Assembly (NCBI RefSeq): GCF_001653235.2
Contig: NW_019154047.1
Span: forward strand, 1 to 64,000
DNA from: Pochonia chlamydosporia 170
Lineage: Eukaryota; Ascomycota; Sordariomycetes; Hypocreales; Clavicipitaceae
DNA length: 64,000 nucleotides
Reading direction: 5' to 3'
Under the pieces are notes generated by a model that saw nothing but the letters and a program-made list of their open reading frames with translations, had not been told where the DNA came from and did no database searches. Below, in pieces: positions 21,231-31,045 of this stretch (within the stretch, counting starts at the first letter, position 1; each line of letters begins with the position of its first letter). The position numbers were made by a program, and so were the translations under genes.

Positions 21231-22154
21231 TTATCCAAGTCGCACTCGACCTCGCTCGTGCCCTTGTACCGTCACAACAACAGCAGGTAACTTATCAAAT
21301 TTTGGGTCACTGCAGGTGAAGTGGATGATGCTTGTTTTATTCACTTGGAATGTTGCACCGCTTCTCTTCTCCCAATCGATAGCACTTTCTATGATTGACG
21401 CAATGCCGGCGCGGTTGCTGTGACCCGTCGGGCCCGTGACCCAGGCCGTGAAGTCGTCACTAAACGCTATGGCTCCTCCGTTAGCGTCGATCCGTCGCTG
21501 AACCAGGTCTGCGTTGAGGAACAAGTACGCAATGAGGGAGAGCGGTGAGCCTTGCGGGAGGCCCGATTGTGGTAACGCTCGAGCGTCGGAGCACTGCCCG
21601 TTCACCATAATCGCGGCCGTGCGGTTCGAGCAAAAAGCTTCGATCCATCGCAGCAGCTTCTCTGGTATTCCTCTGGCTCTCATTCTTTGAATTAGTCTCT
21701 CTTTACAGACACCATTATATGCTCCTTTGGCGTCGAAGTTGATCAGACTGAGCACCCGACGTCCTCTCCAGGCCGCATATACTTGCTCTTGCAGGAGCAT
21801 CAAGGCTTGCTCTGCCGACCGTTGCTTACGTCCCCCGAAGTGGTTCGTAGGCAGCAGGCCGTATGTCTCGACCGCGTGAGATAATCTTTCCGCGAGTACG
21901 GCTTCCAGCACCTTGCCCAGCGTCGACAGCAACGATATTGGCCTCCACGCTTCCGCGAGAGTGTACTCGGGTTTGTCAGGTTTCTTCAAGGGTATGATTT
22001 TTGCGTGTCGCCATTGGTCAGGTAACACTCCTTCCTCCAATAACGCCCGGAATAACGCCAGGACTCCATATTTCACAACTGGCCACACCTTCTTCCAGAC
22101 TATAACAGGTAATCCATCCTCGCCCGGTGCCTTCCATGCAGGGTGGTCATCCAT
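21231..22154 (-). pseudogene. Non-LTR (Tad-like LINE) reverse transcriptase fragment
   Basis: A 307-residue piece of a reverse transcriptase. Visible blocks are 'WKAPGEDGLP' (motif 0/1), 'WRPISLLSTLGKVLEAVLAERL', 'SLINFDAKGAYNGV' (motif A with Asp), 'SGLPQGSPLSLIAYLFLNADLV' split here as GLPQGSPLS (motif B), and 'AFSDDFTAW' (motif C, FxDD variant SDD). Endonuclease, the rest of the RT and the 3' end are missing, and the frame stops at 21231. The left end abuts a truncated glycosyltransferase gene around 22160. It may or may not belong to the same element as the ORF1 fragment at 24175-25560. Confidence 0.88.
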
Positions 22155-22273
22155 TCCATTCCATCAATTTGGCGACGAAATTGAGTTGGGTTGACAGCTT
22201 ACTGTAGGACCTTCCATAGCCATAGGTAATCATATATGAAGACCTACTTGTGAACTTTTTGCCATAGCACCAA

Positions 22274-22805
22274 TTAATAGACAGGGTCATACTCGTGAAT
22301 AGCGTTCAAGTGGCTTCGCCAGCAGCCCAGAGCACCACCTTTGAAGTGGTTTTCTCTATCCTCCGGAACGGGAATGGCTTCGTTCTCGATGTATTCACCT
22401 TTGACTCCGTCAACGAAATTGACTGTAATCTCTGAAAGGGCCGCCCCAAGTCTGATCCCATCTCGGCGGTCAAAACGAGTCGGCAAGCTGACTACGAGGA
22501 TATCTCCAAACTGCAAAATCAGAGGATGGTTCAGTCTTATTGCCTCACAGAATCGCCCCAATCTGCATCAAAATGATAAAACGTCTTATTCGTAACGGGG
22601 AGCCGTTTGGTACAGGGCAATGAGGAGTACATACCCCAAGAGTAGCGTTAAAAACATTCTGCAGATTACCATCTTCAATACGGTCCCCTTCAGCCGGACC
22701 GTTCTGATGCCACGGGCCGCTTCCCTTAAGATGTAAGTAGGTTATAATGAACAAAATTCCAGCGGCTACCCAGCGGGGTTGCCGACAGAAGAGAGATCCC
22801 GCCAT
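22274..22805 (-). pseudogene. Glycosyltransferase family 25-like protein, 5' fragment
   Basis: Host-type gene cut short. Exon 1 (22805-22635) encodes an N-terminal membrane anchor (WVAAGILFIITYLHL), typical of type II Golgi proteins. A GT-AG intron (22634-22511) joins it in phase to exon 2, which begins 'FGDILVVSLPTRFDRRDG' and continues to 'GCWRSHLNAIHE'. These blocks match the start of the GT25 (LPS glycosyltransferase-like) domain found in many ascomycete secretory-pathway proteins. A further donor (GTATGA, 22292) follows, but the expected remainder (about 250 residues, including the acidic catalytic motif) is absent: LINE sequence begins around 22160. It is probably a remnant left by retrotransposon insertion or deletion. 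Confidence 0.7.
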
Positions 22806-22999
22806 GTTCAAGTCTCCCACTGATTCGACAGTGAGCTCTTATTGTGTGATGCTGCGGAACATCATCCAGAACGAATCAATGTTGCCACCTCATGCCAGGT
22901 AACATTCCGAGTAATGCGGGAGAACAAAACTAATCACAATTAGTCAGAATTTACTGTAATTAAGTATGGAGAGTAAGTACAGCATGTATGAAAGAATTT

Positions 23000-23170
23000 T
23001 GGCTTTGAATGTTTTCAGCCGGCAATGGCTCGCCCACGGCCCTTGAGACAGGTTTACTAGTGCTATAGTCGACCTCCTCGAACGGGTATATTCTTCCGTA
23101 AACAGCCGGGTGTGGCGTTTAAGCAAGACTATGCGTCCATTCAAACTTATATGCACTGCACTTTGCTTCT
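23000..23170 (+). repeat. Dispersed repeat, copy 1 (other copy split by hAT B)
   Basis: GTTTTCAGCCGGCAATGGCT and the following ~160 bases match 26270-26438 with substitutions, including GGGTATATTCTTC(C/T)GTAA. The match continues after the hAT B insertion at 30210-30260 (CCTTGCT...CCTTGC.AAGG), so the second copy was the hAT target. Confidence 0.7.
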
Positions 23171-23565
23171 CCTCAATGGATAAGTATTCTATGCAGTACC
23201 TTGCAAGGGTGAGATATTTCTCGTGAGTACCTCTAATGCAGATCTGTCAAGGCTGGCAACGGACGGGTGCGCTAAACCAACCATGATATAAAGAATACTA
23301 CACTAGAAACACGAAAGGCTATTGCTATTTCCCACCATTGGACTTCGCTGACGTAACGGATGGGGTAATGAGAAGAGGATAAGGGATGAACTTGGACTGA
23401 AGGAGCAGCGTGTGTGGCACCAGACTCGGTACCTACTAAGCTCCCAGGAACTGGATTTCCATTTCGCACACGCGGGGCTGCGTATAACGCAGTACAGGAT
23501 TTCTGCCTCACAGATACACGATACGAATTGACATATATACAAGCCGTGTATAAGTAACCAGCGCT

Positions 23566-23785
23566 CCTAATAGTGCGAGCTGAAAACTGTACTATTAGTG
23601 CACACTGCAGTGCACACTATTAGTGCATGCACTATTGGTTCAGTATACGTTTCTTGCACCACACTGATAGTTCAGTGTGGTGTTGTTAAACTACACTGAC
23701 AGTGTAGTGCAACCCGATCAGACGGGCGAGCAGCTCAGTGCAAAGGTTGCCCACTAATAGTGGTACTAATAGTGCAAGATGAGAG
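23566..23785. repeat. Cluster of short CTATTAGTGCA-type repeats
   Basis: ACTATTAGTGCA and its inverse occur repeatedly (CCTAATAGTGC, TACTATTAGTGCAC, CACACTATTAGTGC, CACTAATAGTGG, ACTAATAGTGC), together with the hairpin CACCACACTGA...TCAGTGTGGTG. It may be a small non-autonomous element or the subterminal zone of one; no target duplication was found. Confidence 0.55.
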
Positions 23786-24174
23786 TCGGCAACGTCCGTT
23801 GGTCAGCAAGAAGTGAGGGACCTTCGTCGTATCTTGCTTGGCGACTGGTCTCGTCTTCTGGTTGCCAGCGGAGGGCTGCTAGGTGGTGAGTGGGTGGCTG
23901 ATGTTTGTCTGGAAGCTATTGCTACAGTTTCTTCCTGGACTGGAACTTCGCTGGATGGTGCAATTTCGTCAGTTCGGGGTTGTGGTCGATATTGTTTATT
24001 GATAGCAAAGTACGGGTCTGTGGTTGCGCTAGTATTGGTCGCTGGACGCTGCTTAGTGGCTGTAGTTGGTCTGCCTACCCCCGTGATATGGCCATACTGT
24101 TTGGGGGTGGCGAGTTGACGCTGCGTTGTGCTGTTGCTTGTTGGGCGGGGTTGTGATGGTGGAGGTAGGTCTTT

Positions 24175-25560
24175 TTATCTCTCTTCTTCTCCTGCGTCCA
24201 CTACTTCCTCCTCCTCCTGTGCTTCCTCTTCTTCTTCAGTCTCGTCGTCTTCATCGTCCTCTTCTTCCTCTCTTTCTTCTGTGGTATCTTCCTCCCTGTT
24301 TCTCTCCTCGTGACCTTTGCCATTTACTGGGTTTGTTTCCGGCGTCAAAAACGGCTCCATACCACTTATTTCAACGTCTTGTGTAGGGCAGGCGTCTTCA
24401 TCGCCCCGGTCGTCATCTATAGGGGGACTAGTGCTAGTTAGCTGCTTGTTGTTCTTCCGCTCAAAGTCCTTTTGTCCTAATTCTCTAGCATAGAGAAGCT
24501 GAGTCTTCGAGAGTTTCTGGAAGCTACCGCGGAGTTTCTGTGGGCGAGCGTAGCAGTTCTGGTAGTTGGCTTTATGCGCACCATAGCAGTTGGCACATTT
24601 TGTCTTGTTATCACAGCTATCGGTATTGTGTGCGTCGTCTTTAACGCCACAACGCACGCAGACTTTTTTGTAGCGATACAGCGAGTTGGTGGGTGGAAGT
24701 TCCAGCAGTGGGTGCATTGGGAGAGTTTCTTCGGCTTTGTAAGTTTAAACGAGTAGCTTCCTTGTCCCAGAAGGCGAAAGTTGCTGAGTAACGGCTTGAG
24801 GAAGGAGACTACCAGTGTGACTTTAGTCGGGTCTTCGTGGTTCGTTTTCTGCGAGACATGCCAGCGTTCAGGCTTTTGCCCTGTTTGAGCTGCGATTTCT
24901 TCCATACCTGGGCATTTGAGTTAACTCATGAGTTTCGACCCTCTTAACTCACTCATATGAGTTACGGTCAAGTCGTAACTCACTCATGAGTCAACTCAGA
25001 CTCATGAGTTAACTCACAAATAAGCTCACGTGATGTCGCGGAACATCCCATTTAGCACTTGGCAAGTAATTTTGACTACAAATATGGATGAAGGTGTAGA
25101 CAGAAAAGTCTTCTATTTCTTATGATGAACCTTTCAACCCGTTAAATACTGTTGATAGAGTAGATGACCGCTAGTTTCTGGGTGCGATAGAAAGTCCGGC
25201 GTGCAAGTGCAACTCTACACAATTTGGAAGCCTCACCTCATCACGGGGGTCCGAGCGAGAAATGAACCAATGACGTCCCAGGAGCTGTGGGTATGAGTTA
25301 ATGAGTTAACTCATGAGTTTCCGGTCGTAACTCAGACTCAACTCACATGAGTTTTTTGAGTTTGAGTCATGAGTTAACTCATGAGTTCGCATTTGAGTTA
25401 ACTCAAACGCCCAGGTATGATTTCTTCTTCAATGGTTGTTTCGAAGTCCAGCATAGTGCCGTCCCATGAGCGGAATGTCTTAGGGAAGTTTTTGAACTGA
25501 CAATAGAGGTCGCCACTGAGCTGTTGTTGTGAAAGGCCTCTAGCGAGTTGATTCAACTAA
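24175..25560 (-). pseudogene. LINE ORF1 (gag-like, zinc knuckles), frameshifted and split
   Basis: The nucleic-acid-binding ORF1 of a Tad-like non-LTR element, minus strand. Three zinc knuckles are visible: CTHCWNFHPPTRC, CVRCGVKDDAHNTDSC and CANCYGAHKANYQNC. The first lies in a different frame from the other two; the switch is at a run of six T on the plus strand (24664-24669), so a 1-nt indel there is likely. Downstream is a long Glu/Asp-rich tail. Upstream, the frame is interrupted between 'EEEI' (25419 onward) and 'AAQTGQ' (to 24903) by the 515-bp inverted-repeat element at 24904-25418; removing it and one target copy rejoins the frame. The start of ORF1 is not clear. Confidence 0.78.
24904..25418. 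mobile_element. 515-bp non-autonomous inverted-repeat element (MITE-like)
   Basis: The ends are inverted repeats: ATACCTGGGC...TTGAGTTAACTC at the left and GAGTTAACTCAA..GCCCAGGTAT at the right. Flanking GATTTCTTC is duplicated (24894-24902 and 25419-25427), a 9-bp target duplication that could be 10 bp with one mismatch and suggests a Mutator-type origin. Both terminal zones (24914-25025 and 25294-25405) are built from the palindromic word ACTCATGAGT / GAGTTAACTC. The ~260-bp centre has no coding potential. Confidence 0.82.
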
Positions 25561-26260
25561 CTAGTCCCTATGCTGTTTGCTATCAAGATAGAGAAGGAAA
25601 AGAGAATATTCCTACGTTGTGGCATCATCACGGCGCGTTATATCTATCCTTCCATAGAAGGTTCTAGAATCAACCTGTCATGGGAATTGGTGATAGGCGG
25701 CGCAGCCGCCGTCCAAGCGGCTCCAGCCCGTTACAGTTGTGGGCGATTTACAAGTTTGATTAGCTCCTCCTTCTGCTCCAGGAATACTGAAAAGTCGTGG
25801 CGGGCACACTAACGTGGTAAAAGGCGTTGCGGCCCCATAGAAACCAAGAAGGCTTTTTTCCCCGCTGTCCAACTCAAAGGATCCCTCTTATCATCGTGCA
25901 GTCCGGATTGCCATGGTGATTGTGTTCGACCGGAATCCCAGCATTATTCTCGGCAATGGGCGAATCTACATCCCTTCCCTCTGACCCGACAACATGGACA
26001 TCGGTCGTTGCTGTTTTCAACATGTTGACTGTTGTCTGTAAGAGAACTTGTAAGGAAATGAAGGCGAGAAGTGATGTGGGGGCCAAATATGTTGGTTCAC
26101 TAGTTATTTAGTTTTATAGTTACAAGAAAACAGTACTGTACTGTACAGCAGCATGGAACTAAATTGGAAGCCTGTAGCAATCTAAGAGACCTTCAAGTCT
26201 AGGTATCTTTGTAGCTTATCCCGTCCCCAGGCGCCGGTTACATTGAGGCCGTGCTTCGAA
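25561..26260. other. Gene-free spacer
   Basis: No supported gene. Short frames here lack recognisable domains and good context. Confidence 0.5.
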
Positions 26261-26269
26261 AACGCCGCG

Positions 26270-26438
26270 TGTTTTCAGCCGGCAATGGCTTGCGCAGGGC
26301 TGTTGAGGCGGTGTTGCTACTGTAAGTAACCCTTCCGGCTAGCCTTGTTGAACTTCTAATGGGTATATTCTTCTGTAAGCAACCGAGTGTTGCGTTGAGA
26401 CAAAGTTGCTCATCTATTCAAGCTCATATACCCTTGCT
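26270..26438 (+). repeat. Dispersed repeat, copy 2, hosting hAT B
   Basis: Matches 23000-23170 in the same orientation and is broken at 26438 by hAT copy B; the remainder lies at 30210-30260. The last 8 bases (CCCTTGCT) are the target duplication. Confidence 0.7.
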
Positions 26439-26966
26439 CAGAGACCCAATCAACTAAATCAACTACACGGCATCTGTCAATTTAGAGTAAGTGTAGATTA
26501 GTAATGAAACTTTGAATGTAGTGTATCAACGGACACCTCAAATGTAGTTGATTTAAGTGTAGTTGACTTCAGTGGATGGAGGTTTGTGGCGGCATCATCC
26601 AGAGTCGCGGCGTAGTGGGGCAGCGCATGATGGCACTAAGTTAACGCGTCTACACGTCCACGCGCTTGCTCATACCTCTTTCCTCTTCATCTTGGTTTTC
26701 GTGCAATATAGTGGCATTATCTCTTGAGTTGATCTCATCGCGCCCGTGTCAGGGTTGGCCACAGTGACGCTAACCATCCCCTCGCATTAAAAAGTGTCAG
26801 AGACGACATATTCTAACAAATACCTCCCTCTTAGAAGGAGGTGATGTCCACTTTTGCTGGCTGGTACAACAAGTAGGGCTTCCCGAGGCTCCTCTGGTGC
26901 GAATCTACCTTCGGCTGCTCCCGTCCCCTTCCCTTCATTCACTCTTGTAGCACTCGAATCGCCTCT

Positions 26967-29485
26967 TCAATGGCCAGCTGTTTTCGCCGCGGCAGCGAGC
27001 CACGATAGCTCCCGTCTTCTGAACTCATCATCATTAAGATGGATGCCCTCGAGCTCTTTCTTCTCCTCTATGATCGAGAGAAATAACGGATCTAGGTCGT
27101 TGATAATGCCTGCCCGAAACCACGACCTCAATACCTGACACATCCCAACTGTTTGCGCCTGAAGATTGCACCGTTGGGGAACAACCATCTGCCCTGCTGC
27201 CGAGAACATCCTCTCACATTCTGCAGACATTGATTGTATTGTGACAAAGTCGAGGGCCATTCGGGAGAGACGAGGGTATTGCAGGCGCTTCTCATGCCAA
27301 TACGCTATCGGATCTCGCACAGTCTTGTCAGTGCTCTCATGGCTCGATTGCCATCGTTCGTATTCGTCGCCAATCGTGTCGTCGTCCAGTAGAGGCTCTG
27401 TCTGTATGGAGTCGATACGGGACTGTTCGCAATGCTCTTCGAAGGCATTGTAGTATTGCTTCTGTCGTTTTGCAACAGGCTCGTCATTTGAGGCCACCAC
27501 AATATGGAAATCTCGATAGGACTCGTCCCACACTTCTTGAACTATCCTTTTTGCAGATCTGATCCAGTCGGGCTTATGTACCCAGGCCTGCTCGAACCAT
27601 CCCCATCTGTATGCCGGGTGGAGTGCGAGGGCGGTATAATATATCGGTGTTGTGTCGAGAATAGTGTAATACTTGTCTAATTTCTCCCAGGCCATATTTA
27701 TGCCGATCCTGAACTGTTCGGGGTCAGGAAAATCTTTTGCCATCGCCTTATATTTTTCGAGCTTGCCAAGCAGGAATTCAAACCCATTGATCACATCCCA
27801 AACGTTCCATATGAACCAGTATAACCCCTCTTGCGTTTCCTGATTAAACCGTCGCCTTCTAGAGTCTTGACTGCATCTTCATAGTATCCAAGGATCGTCG
27901 CGAAGTGTTGAAGTACAGACCAATCGTTGGCCGTAAGTTGGTTCTCGTCTCTAAGGATTCGAGGCCGGACAGCCGACTTTTTCAACTGGCCAGTTCTTTT
28001 TGATGTATTCTCCTCCTCCCATTGGATTCGGAACTTCGCGACTAGCAGTTCGAAGTACCTTCGAAGTCTCAAGGCGCGGCGGATCATATAGAGCTGGGAA
28101 AGCCAGCGCGTATCGTTATCTAGCACTACCGAGACGGGGCTTTTTGACCGTATTTTCGGATCGTCCGACATGGATATGTCGTACTCTTGAAGTTCTTTCA
28201 ACAGGTATGTCAGTCTGTCCGATCGATCAACATCCACGACGAAATTATGGAGCTTCCCAACCGGCCCTTTCTGTCGCCAAAGTTCGTATTCGGCTTCAGA
28301 CAGCGCTTCTGCACCAGAAAGTTGTTCTTCGAACGCGTCTGTATCCTTCCCGAACAGTAGTGCCTTCGCAGACAGATTGACTATATGGCCGAAGCAGCGG
28401 CCTCGCCTTCGAGCGCCATTGAAGCCGAGCTTTTTGCCAATAGCCTCAAGTGCTGTGTCGTTGTTCTCGGCATTGTCAAGGGTAAAATACCCAATATTCT
28501 CCTCGATGCCAAAAGCCTCGATGGTATAAAGGACTTCTGTTGCAATGTTGTTCCCCGAATGTCTGCGGACTTCGGGGACCCCCAGAGCGACCTTGTGGGG
28601 CTTGCTATTCTCGTCCCTGAAGAAGCACACGATACCGTATAACGAGTGTCGATTCCGCGCCCTCCATCCGTCAAAGCTGACGTGTATTAAGCCGGGGCTC
28701 TTTCGCAGGGCTTCAATGACGCGCGCCTTGTGCTTTTTAAATTCGGAGTTGATGAGCGCGCGAACTGTGGTATCAGAGATGTTGGCGTTCGTGATCTTGA
28801 CTGCAGGGTTAAGGTATTCGAAGATATCCCGGAGTCTCTCATGTTCAACAACACTAAAGGGCTGATTCGTGTCGACTATCCACTCGATCAGGAGACGTTG
28901 AAAGTGATTTCGATTAAATCCGCGTATCATAGAGTTGGCAATCGCCTGTTCTCGAGGTCTTAAAGGGTCGAGCTTCCATATATCCACAATCGATCTTGGC
29001 CTCTTGCTCCCTGGCTTCTCCTCGGCTTTCTTTTGCAAGCCGGACTTTGTCTTGTTATCTGGTGCAGATATTCCGTGATCCTTGTATAAGTGATTCAGCG
29101 CATTCTGAAGGCCAATAGCAACGAAATTCTTAGGTCTGGGGTCGTTCTTCTGAATACACGGCTTGCAGACCCATCTGCGCTCGTCGTCATGTTGTATGTC
29201 GTATCCATATTCCCAAGCCCATGAGTAGTTGTCTTTGCTTCTTTCTGACCATACCCAACCCGGAAAATGTCCCCAAAGACGCGTATCGTACTTATCAGGA
29301 GTGGGCAATGTCGTCGGCGGCGGGGAGAACGGCGTCAATGAGCTCTCGGCAGAAGAAGCAGGCGTGGAAGGCACTGGGAGTTCGAAGTCAATTGGGACAT
29401 CATCGATAGAAATTGGGGACGATTCTAGGAATTCCGAAGCGCTCATGGTCATAGTAAACATAAAGACATAATGTGAAAGTGTCAC
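26967..29485 (-). pseudogene. hAT transposase, copy B, complete but with 1-nt frameshift
   Basis: About 840 residues in two frames. The likely start is one of the clustered ATGs at 29485-29446 (MTLSHYV... / MTMSASEF). The order is: Ser/Pro-rich N-terminus, BED zinc finger (CKPC with the HLYKDH histidines), RNase H-like core (GYFTLDNAENND), long helical insertion, and C-terminal dimerisation block (SAECERMFSAAG). At about 27808 one A is missing relative to copy A (GGAACG versus GGAAACG), ending the first frame after 'GYTGSYG'; the second frame resumes with 'INGFEFLLG' and runs to 26967. Copy A is intact here, and copy B is intact where copy A is broken. Both breaks are in short A runs. Confidence 0.92.
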
Positions 29486-29509
29486 GGACTAACTCGTTGC
29501 CGTGCACCT

Positions 29510-29700
29510 GGGTTGATGGCAATGCTGATAACGCCACCAAATGAGGGTCTCACAACCAGCCCCTGAGCATTGACTGCCCAGTTAACCACCATAGTAGAGA
29601 GTCCACCCCTCGAGAACGTCTGCTCTCTCTTTTTTGTTAGCTGAATGAGCCGCGTGTCCCCTTACGGAACTTACTGGGGCCGACCGGCGACCCCTTACAG
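29510..29700 (+). repeat. Dispersed repeat, copy 2, inside hAT B
   Basis: Homologous to 15565-15745 (shared ATAACGCCACCAAATGA and GGTCTCACA blocks). It lies in the 5' non-coding region of hAT copy B. The equivalent region of copy A is outside the window. Confidence 0.6.
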
Positions 29701-30217
29701 AAAAGAAGCGATGATACTTGTTGTAGATGGCCAGAAATAGGTGTTATGTGATGATCAAGCAGGTGCTAGCTAGCAGGAAGATATTTCAATAAACTAGGCA
29801 TCAGCCATCGTTCCGCTACACGTCATTCAAAACATGGCAATACGGTTCCAAGATGGGTAAAAAGATGCCGAAGTCAATCAACCAAGGATCAACAGACGCA
29901 CGACGCAGTAGCGGAGGCTCTACCTTAAGGCACTTTGGTTAGAATACAAATTACGGATGTAGAATAGGGGGAGGAAGCTGACTTGTCGTCTCGCCCGCAG
30001 CCGAACCTACCCTGAAGCTAAGTTCGAGATCAAATGTGCAGCCCTTTAACCATCAACAGTTACACTGAAATCAACTAAATCCACGTACACGAGAGGCCCA
30101 AATTTAGTTTAATTGATTAGTCAGGATTGTCCTGATTTAGTTGATTTAGTTGAGTGTAATACACTAAGTTGATCAACCAGTGTAAGTCGTGTAGTTGATT
30201 GGGTCTCTGCCCTTGCT

Positions 30218-31037
30218 CCCTCGCGATAGATGACTATTGCGCCTTGCGAAGGAACCATTATCCTCAGCCGTAGCCGCAAGATATAGTTATGTCAAGGCAG
30301 GAAGGTGGGCCGGTATACCAGTCTTGCCATGATATCAATAAAGGTAAGCCTAGAAACGTGGAGAGTTATCCATATTTCCCACCATTAGACCTAGCCAGTA
30401 GCCGTTTAAGCGAGTATACCGATAACCCGCTAGGCGACTGTGAGCACGTGTCTAAGGATACAGAAGTAAGAGAAAGCGGAATGAGTATAAGGAAAGCTCG
30501 TGAGCTTAATGGGTAATTAGAAACCATCTTGCTTGTTACGGGACCGGGCTTGGTTGGCCAGTACAGAAGGCGGAGCGGTAGCACAGCCAACCTCGGGCTC
30601 GGCCGGTTACAACAAACGCTCACCGGGGAATTTTCAAAGCCTCTTCCGCTTGCGTTTTGCTAGATAACATGGAGTCTCCATCGGCTGCAACAGTTTGTCA
30701 ACACCCGCTTCGACGCCCAGCCGAGGTGGAACTTGTGACAATTTGGGCCGGCTGCTCTTGGTTTTCTCGAGAATCTTATGGCAGGTGGGAAATTAGATCA
30801 CGGTACTGAAAGTCTTCAATACAAACATAGTCTTCATCGTCTTCTTCGTCTTCGAGGTGTAGCAAGCTGGGAAGCCCTGTCCAAGAAATATTTTGCCGAG
30901 GGAGTCTCGATCCTCGTTGTGCTATGATAGTTGGAGACTTGTTCGCGTCTGATTCCATTTATTGACTTGGCTTAGTATCAACGAAACTCGTCTTGATTAT
31001 GATACCCGAGGATCGGCAACCATAGCCTTCGGCTTGT
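30218..31037. other. Spacer with a short repeated coding-like segment
   Basis: No full gene. 30390-30460 can be translated as 'LSEYTDNPLGDCEHVSK', which matches 'PSEYIDNWLGDYEQVSK' from the minus strand around 45960-46010. It appears to be a dispersed repeat with residual coding similarity. Confidence 0.45.
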
Positions 31038-31045
31038 CAGACATA

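Larger units (their letters stand above)
26439..30209 (-). mobile_element. hAT DNA transposon copy B, complete ends
   Basis: A 3771-bp element with 18-bp terminal inverted repeats (CAGAGACCCAATCAACTA) at 26439 and at 30209 and a perfect 8-bp target duplication CCCTTGCT (26431-26438 and 30210-30217). Subterminal ATCAACTA/TAGTTGAT motifs crowd both ends. The coding and 3' part agree with copy A apart from single-base indels. About 29510-29700, upstream of the transposase, carries the dispersed repeat also found at 15565-15745, so the 5' non-coding part may hold a captured or nested sequence. Confidence 0.95.

Noticed and set aside
23813..24386. Several plus-strand frames rich in Leu/Ser/Pro
   Set aside because: They are partly antisense to the acidic tail of LINE ORF1 (CTTCTTC-type repeats) and have no independent support.
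2779..26438. Composite transposon mobilised by the two inverted hAT copies
   Set aside because: Copy B has its own perfect 8-bp duplication on both sides, showing that it inserted alone; no duplication spans the whole 24 kb.
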